Assembly (NCBI RefSeq): GCF_003665435.1
Contig: NZ_CP023407.1
Span: 2,790,001 to 2,854,000 of the forward strand
Length of the DNA stretch: 64,000 bases
Direction: 5' to 3'
Source of the DNA: Streptomyces fungicidicus
Lineage (GTDB): Bacteria; Actinomycetota; Actinomycetes; Streptomycetales; Streptomycetaceae
The position numbers and the translations under genes were made by a program. The notes under the pieces were generated by a model. It saw nothing but the letters and a program-made list of their open reading frames with translations, was not told the DNA's origin and made no database searches. Positions 18,105-26,862 of the stretch are shown in pieces. Within the stretch, counting starts at the first letter, position 1; each line of letters starts with the position of its first letter.

Positions 18105-18214
18105 GCGCACTCCCCTGTGAGACAGATGTGCGCCGGAAGCTATCCGATCAGGTCACCGCGGCAACAGGGGACATGGGGATAACCCTCGGTCAAGGGGCCG
18201 TCGGCGTAAGGCTG

Positions 18215-18601
18215 TCAGCACAGGATCCAGCCGGAGCTGACGGACCCTCCGCCGACCCTGCCCTTCACCCACACGCAGCGGCGCCCGGCGTGCACGGTCA
18301 CCGGACCGGCGTGGTGCTTGAAGTTGCCCTCGTCGACGACCGGGCGGCCACCGCGCGCCCGGACGCTCACCGACATCTTCCGCTTGGTGCCGGGCTTCTT
18401 GGCGAGGGTGACGGCGCAGACGTAGCCGCCCCGCTTGTAGACCACCACCGAGCCGGTGGAGAAGGGCAGCGTGCGCACCTTGCGCCCGGCGCAGGAGGCG
18501 GCGGCGTGCGCGTCGCCCGGCGCGGCGACGGCGAGCAGCCCCGCGGCGGTCACCACCGCGAGGCCGAGCGAGAATCGCCGGCGTATCGCTCCACTGCCCA
18601 C
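18215..18601 (-). CDS. Small secreted four-cysteine protein
   Basis: 128 aa. Sec signal peptide MGSGAIRRRFSLGLAVVTAA... ending near DAHAA, mature part about 93 aa, basic, beta-rich in appearance, with four Cys (SCAGRK, YVCAVT, RRCVWV and C-terminal ILC) suggesting two disulfides. GTG start at 18601 has GGGAGG 6 nt upstream on the minus strand. No family recognised; possibly a cell-surface or inhibitor-like protein. Confidence 0.78.
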   Translation of the reverse strand: MGSGAIRRRFSLGLAVVTAAGLLAVAAPGDAHAAASCAGRKVRTLPFSTGSVVVYKRGGYVCAVTLAKKPGTKRKMSVSVRARGGRPVVDEGNFKHHAGPVTVHAGRRCVWVKGRVGGGSVSSGWILC

Positions 18602-18701
18602 AGTCGTCCTCCCGTACGGCTACGGCGTCTGCCGCGCCAGGCGGCGTACGCGTGTACGGACGCCTGACGTATGCCGGATGGTTGCGTGCCCGGACGGTCT
18701 C

Positions 18702-21700
18702 TCACGCGGGCGCCGGGACGTCCTCCCCTATGAACGTCCGCCACAGCGCGGCGTACTTGCCGTCGAGCCGGAGCAGTTCGTCGTGCGTGCCGTCCTCCGC
18801 GACCCTGCCGTGGTCCATGACGACCACCCGGTCGGCGCGGGCGGCCGTGGTGAGGCGGTGCGCGACGACCAGCGTCGTACGGCGGCCCGCCAGCCGGTCC
18901 GTCGCCTGGTTGACCTGCGCCTCGGTGGCGAGGTCCAGCGCGGCGGTGGCCTCGTCGAGCAGCAGCACGTCCGGGGCGACGAGTTCGGCCCGGGCGAGCG
19001 CGATCAGCTGGCGCTGTCCGGCGGACAGGTTGCGGCCCCGCTCGGCGACCTCGTGGAGGTAGCCGCCCTCCAGCGTGGCGATCATGTCGTGCGCGCCGAC
19101 CGCGCGGGCGGCGGCCTCCACCTCGGCGTCGGTGGCGTCCGGGCGGCCGTAGGCGATGGCGTCCCGGAGGGTGCCCGGGAAGAGGTACGCCTCCTGCGGC
19201 ACGACCCCGAGCCGGTGCCGGTAGGCGGTGAGGTCCAGGTCCCTCAGGTCCGTGCCGTCGACGGTGACCCGGCCGCCGGTCGGGTCGTAGAACCGGGCGA
19301 CCAGCTTGACCAGAGTGGACTTCCCCGCTCCGGTCTCGCCGACGAAGGCGACGGTCTGCCCGGCGGGAATGGTGAGGTCGATGCCGTCGAGCGCCTCCTC
19401 GCCGTCCCCGTACGCGAAGCGCACGTCCTCGAAGGCGATCTCGCCGCGCAGCGACGGCACGTCCAGCGGCTCGGCGGCGGGCCGGGTGGAGGCCGGCTCG
19501 CGCAGCAGCTCCTGGATGCGGCCCAGCGAGACGGACGCCTGCTGGTAGCCGTCGAAGACCTGGGAGAGCTGCTGCACCGGGGCGAAGAACAGGTCGATGT
19601 AGAGCAGGTACGCCACCAGCGAGCCGATCGCCAGCGTCCCGTCGTCGACCCGGCCCCCGCCCACGACCAGCACCGCCACGGCCGCGACCGACGACAGGAA
19701 CTGCACGAACGGGAAGTACACCGAGATCAGCCACTGGCCCCGGATGCGGGCGCTGCGGTAGCTCGCGCTGCGCTCGCCGAACCGGCGCCTGCCGTCGCTC
19801 TCCCGGCGGAACGCCTGCACGATCCGCAGCCCGGACATCGACTCCTGCAGATCGGCGTTGACGCCCGAGACCCGCTCCCGCGCCAGCTCGTACGCCTTCA
19901 CGCTGGCCCGGCGGAAGAAGAAGGTGCCGATGATCAGCGGGGGCAGCGTGGCGAAGACGACGAGCGCGAGCCCGACGTCGAGGACCAGCAGGGCGACCAT
20001 GATGCCGAAGAAGGTGACCACCGAGACGAACGCGGTGACCAGGCCGGTCTGCAGGAACGTCGACAGCGCGTCGACGTCGGTCGTCATCCTGGTCGTGATC
20101 CGGCCGGTCAGCTCGCGCTCGTAGTAGTCGAGGCCGAGCCGCTGGAGCTGGGCGAAGATCTTCAGCCGCAGCGAGTACAGGACGCGCTCGCCGGTGCGCC
20201 CGGTCATCCGGGTCTCGCCGATCTGCGCCGCCCACTGGACGATCACGGTGACCAGGCCCAGCAGGGAGGCCGCCCAGACCGCGCCGAGGGCCGCCTGGGT
20301 GACGCCCTGGTCGATGCCGTGCCGGATCAGCACCGGCAGCAGCAGGCCCATGCCGGCGTCGACGGCGACCAGGCCGAGGCTGATGAGCAGGGGGGTGCGG
20401 AAGCCGCGCAGCAGACGGCGCAGGCCGTAGGAGTCCTCGGGGCGGACGGCACGCTCCTCGTCGACGTCGGGGACGTCGACGGCCGGGGGCAGCGCCGCGA
20501 CCTGGGCGAGCAGCTCCGGGGTGGCCGGGGCGCCGGCCAGGGCGGTGTCCTTGGGCTCGCGGTCGCCGGTCCACAGATGGGGGGTGACCCCGCGTTCGGC
20601 GTCGAACTCGGCGTCCAGCTCCGCGCGGACCGAGGTGTCCTCCTCCCGCGGTCCGGCGGGCGGGGTGTGGCCCGGGGAGACGCCGCCCAGTTCGTCGGGG
20701 TCGGTGAGCAGCCTGCGGTAGAGGGCGGAGCGCCGCTGCAGCTCCTCGTGGGTGCCGAGGTCGGCGAGGCGGCCGTCGTCGAGGACGGCGATGCGGTCGG
20801 CGAGGTTCAGGGTGGAGCGGCGGTGGGCGATCAGCAGGGTGGTGCGGCCCCGCATGACGCTCTTCAGCGCCTCGTGGATCTCGTGCTCGACGCGGGCGTC
20901 CACGGCGGAGGTCGCGTCGTCCAGGACCAGCAGGCGCGGGTCGGTGAGGATGGCGCGGGCCAGGGCGACGCGCTGGCGCTGGCCGCCGGAGAGGGTCAGT
21001 CCGTGCTCGCCGACGGCGGTGTCGTAGCCGTCGGGCAGCTCGGCGATGAACCGGTCCGCCTGGGCCGCGCGGGCGGCGGCGGTGATCTGCTCGTCGGTGG
21101 CGTCCGGGCGGCCGTAGGCGATGTTGTTGCGCACGGTGTCGGAGAAGAGGAAGGAGTCCTCGGGCACCAGCCCGATCGCGGCGCGCAGCGACTCGGTGGT
21201 CAGCTCGCGCACGTCGTGGCCGCCGACCAGGACGGCGCCGTGCGTCACGTCGTAGAAGCGCGGCAGCAGCAGGGAGACGGTGGACTTGCCGGAGCCGGAG
21301 GCGCCGACGACGGCGAGGGTCTCCCCGGGGCGGATCTCGAAGGAGAGGCCGTCCAGGACCGGCCGGCCGGGGTCGTAGCCGAAGGAGACGTCGTCGAACT
21401 CGACGGTCGCGGGCGCGTCGGCGGGCAGTTCCTTGGTGCCGTCGGTCAGCGACGGCTCGGTGTCGATCAGCTCCAGGACGCGTTCGGTGCCGGCGCGGGC
21501 CTGCTGGCCGACGGTGAGGACGACGGCGAGCATCCGGACCGGGCCGACGAGCTGGGCGAGGTAGGTGGAGAAGGCGACGAAGGTGCCCAGCGTGATGTGC
21601 CCGCCCACCGCGAGCCAGCCGCCGAGCGCCAGCATGGCCACCTGGCCGAGGGCCGGGACGGCCTGCAGGGCCGGGGTGTAGCGCGAGTTCAGCCGGATGG

Positions 21701-22409
21701 TGCGCAGCCGTCCCGCGTACAGCCGCCGTCCGACCTCGCGCAGCTTGCCGGTCTCCTGCGCCTCCTGCCCGAAGCCCTTCACCACGCGTACGCCGCCGAC
21801 CGCGCCGTCGACCACGCCGGCGACGGCTCCCGCCTGCGCCTGCGCGTACCAGGTGGAGGGGTGCAGCCGGGTGCGGCTGCGCTTGGCGATCCACCACAGG
21901 GCGGGCGCGACGGCGACGGCCACGGCCGTCAGGGGCAGCGACAGCCACGCCATGATCACCAGGGAGATCAGGAACAGCAGGAGGTTGCCGAGGGTCATCG
22001 GCAGCATGAAGAGCAGGCCCTGGATCAGCTGGAGGTCGCTGGTGGCGCGTCCGACGACCTGACCAGTGGACAGCTCGTCCTGGCGTCTGCCGTCGAGCCG
22101 GGTGATCGTCCCGTACATCTCGGTGCGCAGGTCGTGCTGGACGTCGAGGGCGAACCGGCCGCCGTAGTAGCGGCGGATGTAGGTGAGGACGTAGACGGCG
22201 AGGGCGGCGACGAGGAGGAGGCCGGCCCAGGTGGTCATGGACCGGGTCTTGGCGCCGATGACGTCGTCGATGATCACCTTGGTGATCAGCGGGACCAGCG
22301 CCATCACGGCCATGCCGCCGAGGGACGAGCCCAGCGCGAGGACGACGTCCCTCGGATGACGCCACGCGTATGCGGCCAGTCGCCGTGCCCATCCCCGTTG
22401 CGGTGTCAC
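18702..22409 (-). CDS. Fused heterodimer-type ABC exporter (TMD-NBD-TMD-NBD)
   Basis: 1235 aa, the length of two half-exporters in one chain. TMD1 about 20-320, NBD1 about 340-590, an acidic linker of roughly 100 residues, TMD2, and NBD2 at the C-terminus. NBD1 has Walker A GASGSGKST, signature LSGGQ, but Walker B LLVLDDATSAVD with Asp in place of the catalytic Glu. NBD2 has Walker A GETGAGKST, canonical Walker B VLLLDEATAALD, but an LSAGQ signature. This is the asymmetric pattern of heterodimeric multidrug exporters (BmrCD, TM287/288): one degenerate and one consensus ATP site. GTG at 22409 has GGAGG upstream; the 14-residue longer start is unlikely. Probable drug or lipid export. Confidence 0.93.
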   Translation of the reverse strand: MTPQRGWARRLAAYAWRHPRDVVLALGSSLGGMAVMALVPLITKVIIDDVIGAKTRSMTTWAGLLLVAALAVYVLTYIRRYYGGRFALDVQHDLRTEMYGTITRLDGRRQDELSTGQVVGRATSDLQLIQGLLFMLPMTLGNLLLFLISLVIMAWLSLPLTAVAVAVAPALWWIAKRSRTRLHPSTWYAQAQAGAVAGVVDGAVGGVRVVKGFGQEAQETGKLREVGRRLYAGRLRTIRLNSRYTPALQAVPALGQVAMLALGGWLAVGGHITLGTFVAFSTYLAQLVGPVRMLAVVLTVGQQARAGTERVLELIDTEPSLTDGTKELPADAPATVEFDDVSFGYDPGRPVLDGLSFEIRPGETLAVVGASGSGKSTVSLLLPRFYDVTHGAVLVGGHDVRELTTESLRAAIGLVPEDSFLFSDTVRNNIAYGRPDATDEQITAAARAAQADRFIAELPDGYDTAVGEHGLTLSGGQRQRVALARAILTDPRLLVLDDATSAVDARVEHEIHEALKSVMRGRTTLLIAHRRSTLNLADRIAVLDDGRLADLGTHEELQRRSALYRRLLTDPDELGGVSPGHTPPAGPREEDTSVRAELDAEFDAERGVTPHLWTGDREPKDTALAGAPATPELLAQVAALPPAVDVPDVDEERAVRPEDSYGLRRLLRGFRTPLLISLGLVAVDAGMGLLLPVLIRHGIDQGVTQAALGAVWAASLLGLVTVIVQWAAQIGETRMTGRTGERVLYSLRLKIFAQLQRLGLDYYERELTGRITTRMTTDVDALSTFLQTGLVTAFVSVVTFFGIMVALLVLDVGLALVVFATLPPLIIGTFFFRRASVKAYELARERVSGVNADLQESMSGLRIVQAFRRESDGRRRFGERSASYRSARIRGQWLISVYFPFVQFLSSVAAVAVLVVGGGRVDDGTLAIGSLVAYLLYIDLFFAPVQQLSQVFDGYQQASVSLGRIQELLREPASTRPAAEPLDVPSLRGEIAFEDVRFAYGDGEEALDGIDLTIPAGQTVAFVGETGAGKSTLVKLVARFYDPTGGRVTVDGTDLRDLDLTAYRHRLGVVPQEAYLFPGTLRDAIAYGRPDATDAEVEAAARAVGAHDMIATLEGGYLHEVAERGRNLSAGQRQLIALARAELVAPDVLLLDEATAALDLATEAQVNQATDRLAGRRTTLVVAHRLTTAARADRVVVMDHGRVAEDGTHDELLRLDGKYAALWRTFIGEDVPAPA

Positions 22410-22536
22410 GCGGGTGCCCTCCGATCGTCCTGATCTGCCGCAAGGCACCAACGCGGTGAGCGGCGGATTTCATCCCGCCGCAACGTTCGGGGGCGTTTCT
22501 CGTCGTATCCGCCGCCCTCTGTGCCGGTCACTTCTC

Positions 22537-22555
22537 ACCGACACATGACCGACAC
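22537..22555 (+). promoter_or_regulatory. 11-nt-period direct repeat upstream of the secreted nuclease
   Basis: ACCGACAC at 22537-22544 and 22548-22555, start to start 11 nt, so both copies face the same side of the helix. The layout resembles PhoP box direct repeats, but the sequence does not match the usual GTTCACC units. It lies about 85-100 nt before the nuclease start. Suggestive only. Confidence 0.35.
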
Positions 22556-22638
22556 CTTTCCTTCACCCCTACGCCTACATGTCCATGTCACGCTTCAAGC
22601 GGCCACTCCATCAACCCGCGTAGATCGGACGTCCCCAC

Positions 22639-23481
22639 ATGCCCGTGACACCCATGCGCCGCCACTGGAAGAGCCTCGCCCTGGCCACCTCGGCCGTCCT
22701 GGTAGGTCTGTCCGTCCCGGCGCTGACCGCGCCGCCCGCCGGCGCCGCGACGTCCGCGACGTCCGCGACCACGGCGACCACAGCGACCTCGGCGTACGAC
22801 GCCTCGTACTACGACGGCGCGACCGGCAAGACCGGTACGGCGCTGAAGGACGCCCTCAACACGATCATCAGCGACCAGACGAAGATCTCGTACTCGGCGG
22901 TCTGGAACGCCCTGAAGGTCACCGACCAGGACCCGAACAACAGCAACAACGTGATCCTGCTGTACTCGGGCATCTCCCGCAGCAAGTCCCTCAACGGCGG
23001 CGACGTGGGCGACTGGAACCGCGAGCACGTGTGGGCCAAGTCCCACGGCGACTTCGGCACCGCCACCGGACCCGGCACCGACCTGCACCACCTGCGCCCC
23101 GAGGACGTCCAGGTCAACTCCATCCGCAGCAACAAGGACTTCGACAACGGCGGCAGCTCGTTCACCAACAGCGGCGGCAGCCTGACCGACTCGAACTCCT
23201 TCGAGCCCCGCGACGCCGTCAAGGGCGACGTGGCCCGCATGATCCTCTACATGGCCGTCCGCTACGAGGGCACCGACGGCTGGCCGGACCTGGAGCCCAA
23301 CGACTCCGTCACCAACGGCAGCAACCCGTACCACGGCCGCCTCTCGGTCCTGAAGCAGTGGCACGAGCAGGACCCGCCGAGCGCCTTCGAGAAGAACCGC
23401 AACGACGTCATCTACAACTCCTACCAGCACAACAGGAACCCGTTCATCGACCACCCTGAGTGGGTCGAGTCGATCTGGTAG
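22639..23481 (+). CDS. Secreted endonuclease I family nuclease
   Basis: 280 aa. Signal peptide (hydrophobic SLALATSAVLVGLSVPALTA, cleavage near PAGAATS), a Ser/Ala/Thr-rich spacer, then the endonuclease I (EndA-type) domain with NREHVWAKSHG and GPGTDLHHLRPEDVQVNSIR, which hold the metal and catalytic His residues, and KGDVARMILYMAVRYEG. It cuts DNA or RNA outside the cell, supplying phosphate and nitrogen. No good Shine-Dalgarno sequence supports either ATG 22639 or the internal ATG 22654. Divergent from the ABC exporter. Confidence 0.88.
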   Translation: MPVTPMRRHWKSLALATSAVLVGLSVPALTAPPAGAATSATSATTATTATSAYDASYYDGATGKTGTALKDALNTIISDQTKISYSAVWNALKVTDQDPNNSNNVILLYSGISRSKSLNGGDVGDWNREHVWAKSHGDFGTATGPGTDLHHLRPEDVQVNSIRSNKDFDNGGSSFTNSGGSLTDSNSFEPRDAVKGDVARMILYMAVRYEGTDGWPDLEPNDSVTNGSNPYHGRLSVLKQWHEQDPPSAFEKNRNDVIYNSYQHNRNPFIDHPEWVESIW

Positions 23482-23592
23482 CGCCGGGCGCCGGTGCTCC
23501 GGGGGCGCGCACGCCCCGCGCGGCCGCGCCCTCCGCCCGGCGGGGAACGCTCCGCCGGGCCCCGGGTTCGCTCCATCAGGTGGTGTGGGCGG

Positions 23593-23613
23593 CGGACCGG
23601 GGCGACCGGTCCG
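23593..23613 (+). terminator. Small hairpin downstream of the nuclease gene
   Basis: CGGACCGG and CCGGTCCG, 8-bp perfect stem with a 5-nt loop, 111 nt after the nuclease stop. Weaker than the following hairpin at 23629. Confidence 0.4.
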
Positions 23614-23628
23614 GCGCGCCGTGACCAT

Positions 23629-23662
23629 GGAATCGCCCCGGCACGTCCGCCGGGGCGATTCC
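23629..23662 (+). terminator. Terminator hairpin before the I36-like gene
   Basis: GGAATCGCCCCGGC and its complement form a perfect 14-bp stem with a 6-nt loop (ACGTCC). It lies between the nuclease stop and the next start at 23692, only 30 nt before that start, so it could instead act in the leader of the downstream gene. Confidence 0.7.
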
Positions 23663-23691
23663 CTGTCCGCGACGCCATGCCGGAGAGTGCC

Positions 23692-24048
23692 GTGAAGACC
23701 CGTTCCTGGTCCCTTGCCGCCGTCCTCGCCCTGACCGCCCTGCTGCTGCCCGCCCACGCGGCGTCCGCCGCGCCCGCCGCGCCCCCGTCCTGCCCCGACG
23801 GGTCGGTGTGCTTCTGGAGCAAGGAGGGCTTCGGCGGCGACTACTGGGAGTGGACGGCCCGCAGCGGCTACCGCGACATGCCGCCCCGCCTGCACGACCA
23901 CGTCGGCTCGGTGGTGGCGAGCACCCGGGCCTGCTTCGTGAACTGGCAGCCGGTCGAGAGGCGTGACGTCTTCAACGGCGACTGGCGCTCCCGCTACCTC
24001 GGCGACTTCGGCGGCCGGATCGACGGGGTGGGCCCGGGCGCCTGCTGA
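23692..24048 (+). CDS. Secreted peptidase inhibitor I36-like protein
   Basis: 118 aa. Signal peptide VKTRSWSLAAVLALTALLLP ending near AASAAP; the mature domain begins CPDGSVCFWSKEGFGGDYWE, the hallmark of the Streptomyces metalloproteinase-inhibitor-like I36 family (a beta/gamma-crystallin-like fold), and has further Cys in TRACFVNWQ and at the C-terminus. GTG 23692 was preferred over ATG 23677 because GGAGAG (23682-23687) lies just upstream of it. May inhibit extracellular metalloproteases; many family members are uncharacterised. Confidence 0.82.
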   Translation: MKTRSWSLAAVLALTALLLPAHAASAAPAAPPSCPDGSVCFWSKEGFGGDYWEWTARSGYRDMPPRLHDHVGSVVASTRACFVNWQPVERRDVFNGDWRSRYLGDFGGRIDGVGPGAC

Positions 24049-24058
24049 TCCGCCCGGC

Positions 24059-25744
24059 TCAGCCCCGGTGCGTCGGCGCGAACATGCGCAGGACGGCGGG
24101 GAGCACGACGACCGCCGGGCCCGGGGTGGACAGCGCCTCGGCGAGGTCGCGTTCCAGGGTCTCGGGGGTGGTGCGCAGGCCCGGGACGCCGAACGACTCG
24201 GCGAGGGCCACGAAGTCGGGGCCGGTCAGCTCCGTCGCCGTGGGTTCGCCGAAGGCGTCGGTCATGTACTCGCGGAGGATGCCGTAGCCGCCGTCGTCGA
24301 CGATGAGCCAGGTGACGTCGAGGCCGTACTGGCGGGCGGTGGCCAGTTCGGCGACCGAGTACGGGGCGCCGCCGTCGCCGGAGACCGCGAGGACGGGGTG
24401 GGTGGGGTCGGCGACGGCCGCGCCGAGGGCGGCCGGGAAGGCGTAGCCGAGGCCGCCGGCGCCCTGCGCGGAGTGCAGATGGTTGGGGCCCATGGCGTCG
24501 AACGCGGACCAGGCCCAGTAGGCCAGGATCGTCATGTCCCAGAAGGACGGCGAGCCGGTGGGCAGGGCGCGCCGGACCGCGGTCAGCACCTGCTGCTCCA
24601 GGCCGAGTTCCTGGGAGGCGAGGCGCTCACGGACACGGTCCAGCACTCCCCGTACCCGCTCGGGCGCCGTCGCGTCCTCGCGCGGCTGCACCGTCTCGAG
24701 GAGCGCCTGGAGCGCGAGCCGGGCGTCGGCGTGGATGCCGAGGCCCGGGTGGTTGGACTCCAGCTTGCCGAGGTCGGCCTCGATCTGGACGACCCGGCCG
24801 CGGGGCCTGAACGTGTGGTAGTTCGAGGAGAGTTCGCCGAGGCCCGAGCCGACGACGAGGAGGACGTCCGCGTCCTCCAGGAAGTCGGTGGTGTGCCGGT
24901 CCTCCAGCCAGGACTGGAGCGACAGCGGGTGGGTCCAGGGGAAGGCGCCCTTGCCGCCGGGGGTGGTGACGACGGGGGCCCGGAGGCGCTCGGCGAGCTG
25001 CCTCAGCTTCCCGGAGGCGTCCGAGCGGACCACTCCCCCGCCCGCGATGATCGCCGGACGGTCGGCGTTCGCCAGCAGATGGGCGGCGAGCGCGGTGAGT
25101 TCGGGGCGCGGGGGCAGCTCGTCGGGGGTGGCGTCCATCGCGGTCACCACCGGCAGCATCGTCTCCGCGAGGAGGACGTCCTGCGGGATCTCCACCCACA
25201 CCGGGCCGTGCGGGACGGTCAGCGCCGACTTCCAGGCCCCGGCGATCGCCGAGGGGATCTGGGACGCCGTGCGCGCGGTGTGCACGGACTTGACGACGCC
25301 CCGGAACGAGGCCGCCTGGTCGGGGAGTTCGTGCAGATAGCCGTGGCGGCCACCGCCGAGCCCGGGCGTCGGGACCTGACTGCTGATCGCCAGGACGGGC
25401 GCGGAGGCCGCGGCGGCCTCCTGGAGCGCGGCCAGGGAGGTGAGGGCTCCGGGTCCGGTGGACAGCAGGAGCGGGGCGGCCTCGCCGGTGATCCGGCCGT
25501 AGGCGTCCGCCGCGAAGGCGGCGTTGTTCTCCACCCGCAGGCCGACATAGCGCAGGTCGGAGCGGCGCAGGGCGTCGAACACGCCGAGGGCGTGCTGGCC
25601 GGGCAGGCCGAAGACGGTGGTCGCGCCGAGCCCGGCCAGGGTCTCCACGACCAGGTCCCCGCCGGTGCGCCCGGGCGGAGGATTCAGCGCGGCCTCCGTC
25701 TGCGCGGCGGTCGGGCGGAGCACCAGGTCGTGGTCGTGGGTCAC
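24059..25744 (-). CDS. TPP-dependent enzyme of the acetolactate synthase/2-ketoarginine decarboxylase type
   Basis: 561 aa. The three domains of the ThDP decarboxylase superfamily are present: Pyr domain with the activating Glu in [20 protein letters not shown], central domain from about 200 ([13 protein letters not shown]), and PP domain with [20 protein letters not shown] and VDDGGYG (Asp-Asp where most members have Asn-Asn). GTG 25744 overlaps the stop of the ureohydrolase gene (GTGA), so the pair is translationally coupled. P. aeruginosa AruI, 2-ketoarginine decarboxylase, has about the same length and family, and works with a guanidinobutyrase. That pairing, not sequence identity, is the basis for the specific suggestion. 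CeaS-like synthase is another possibility. Confidence 0.82.
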   Translation of the reverse strand: MTHDHDLVLRPTAAQTEAALNPPPGRTGGDLVVETLAGLGATTVFGLPGQHALGVFDALRRSDLRYVGLRVENNAAFAADAYGRITGEAAPLLLSTGPGALTSLAALQEAAAASAPVLAISSQVPTPGLGGGRHGYLHELPDQAASFRGVVKSVHTARTASQIPSAIAGAWKSALTVPHGPVWVEIPQDVLLAETMLPVVTAMDATPDELPPRPELTALAAHLLANADRPAIIAGGGVVRSDASGKLRQLAERLRAPVVTTPGGKGAFPWTHPLSLQSWLEDRHTTDFLEDADVLLVVGSGLGELSSNYHTFRPRGRVVQIEADLGKLESNHPGLGIHADARLALQALLETVQPREDATAPERVRGVLDRVRERLASQELGLEQQVLTAVRRALPTGSPSFWDMTILAYWAWSAFDAMGPNHLHSAQGAGGLGYAFPAALGAAVADPTHPVLAVSGDGGAPYSVAELATARQYGLDVTWLIVDDGGYGILREYMTDAFGEPTATELTGPDFVALAESFGVPGLRTTPETLERDLAEALSTPGPAVVVLPAVLRMFAPTHRG

Positions 25745-26709
25745 TGCGCGCGGGCCTCCGCAATCTGACGGGACATGATCGTGGTCAGCTCGTACGCCGT
25801 GTGGGACGCGGCGACCGAGGTGATCTCGGCGTGATCGTAGGCCGGGGCCACCTCGACGACGTCCGCCGACACCAGGTTGCACGAGGCCAGCCCGCGCAGG
25901 ATCTCCAGCAGCTCGCGGGAGGTCATGCCGCCGGCCTCGGGGGTGCCGGTGCCGGGGGCGTGCGCCGGGTCGAGGCAGTCGATGTCGATGGAGATGTACA
26001 GCGGGCGGTCGCCGATGCGCTGACGCAGCTGGTCGGCGACCTCGTCGGCGCCCCGGCGGTAGACGTCCGCGGAGGTGACGATGCCGAAGCCCATCTTCTC
26101 GTCGTCGGTGAGGTCCTGCTTGCCGTAGAGCGGGCCGCGGGTGCCGACGTGGGAGAGGGCGGAAGTGTCGAGGATTCCCTCCTCCACGGCCCGGCGGAAC
26201 GGGGTGCCGTGGGTGTACTCGGCGCCGAAGTAGGTGTCCCAGGTGTCCAGGTGGGCGTCGAAGTGGAGCAGGGCGACCGGGCCGTGCTTCTTCGCGACCG
26301 AGCGGAGCAGCGGCAGGGCGATGGTGTGGTCGCCGCCGAGGGTCATCAGCCGGGCGCCGGTGCCGAGGAGGTCGTCGGCGGCGGCCTCGACCGTCTCCAC
26401 GGCCTCGTTGATGTTGAACGGGTTCACGGCGATGTCGCCGCCGTCCGCGACCTGGGCGAGGGCGAAGGGCGAGGCGTCCTGCGCGGGGTTGTAGGGGCGC
26501 AGCAGCCGGGACGCCTCACGGATGGCGTTGCCGCCGAAGCGGGCGCCCGGCCGGTAGGAGACGCCCGAGTCGAACGGCACGCCCACCACGGCGACGTCGG
26601 CGCGGCCCACCTCGTCGAGGCGGGGCAGCCGGGCGAAGGTCGCGGGGCCCGCGTAGCGGGGGACGCGGGAGGAGTCGACGGGACCGCGGGGCGTCTCGTT
26701 ACTGCTCAT
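25741..26709 (-). CDS. speB: Agmatinase/guanidinobutyrase (ureohydrolase family)
   Basis: 322 aa. Binuclear Mn ureohydrolase: metal ligands in [24 protein letters not shown] and [20 protein letters not shown]. It hydrolyses a guanidino group to urea plus an amine. The family cannot be split reliably between agmatinase, guanidinobutyrase and proclavaminate amidinohydrolase by motifs alone; coupling to a TPP decarboxylase favours 4-guanidinobutyrate. ATG 26709 has GAAGG upstream. Divergent from a PucR-type regulator, probably its controller. The symbol speB follows common Streptomyces annotation. Confidence 0.88.
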   Translation of the reverse strand: MSSNETPRGPVDSSRVPRYAGPATFARLPRLDEVGRADVAVVGVPFDSGVSYRPGARFGGNAIREASRLLRPYNPAQDASPFALAQVADGGDIAVNPFNINEAVETVEAAADDLLGTGARLMTLGGDHTIALPLLRSVAKKHGPVALLHFDAHLDTWDTYFGAEYTHGTPFRRAVEEGILDTSALSHVGTRGPLYGKQDLTDDEKMGFGIVTSADVYRRGADEVADQLRQRIGDRPLYISIDIDCLDPAHAPGTGTPEAGGMTSRELLEILRGLASCNLVSADVVEVAPAYDHAEITSVAASHTAYELTTIMSRQIAEARAQ

Positions 26710-26862
26710 GGGGGCTGCCTTCTTTCCTGCTCTTCGCCTCGGCGCATCCATCCGCCCGCACGCGCGGGCTGCCGCTCTGTCCCGACCATAGAGGGGCGGA
26801 AAGCATCTGCGAAGTGTACGTTTCCTCCATTCCCGCCGCACGGACTGGAGGAAGTGTCCAGC

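Noticed and set aside
18456..22433. Long plus-strand frame opposite the ABC exporter (over 1300 codons)
   Set aside because: Antisense shadow of a strongly coding minus-strand gene; composition rich in Asp/Gly/Arg/Val with no domain.
23494..23691. Upstream extension of the I36-like gene
   Set aside because: Contains two hairpins and precedes a clear signal peptide; GTG 23692 has the ribosome site.
25801..26862. N-terminal 354-codon extension of the PucR gene
   Set aside because: It lies antisense to the ureohydrolase gene and has no homology; the real start is ATG 26863 after GGAGG.
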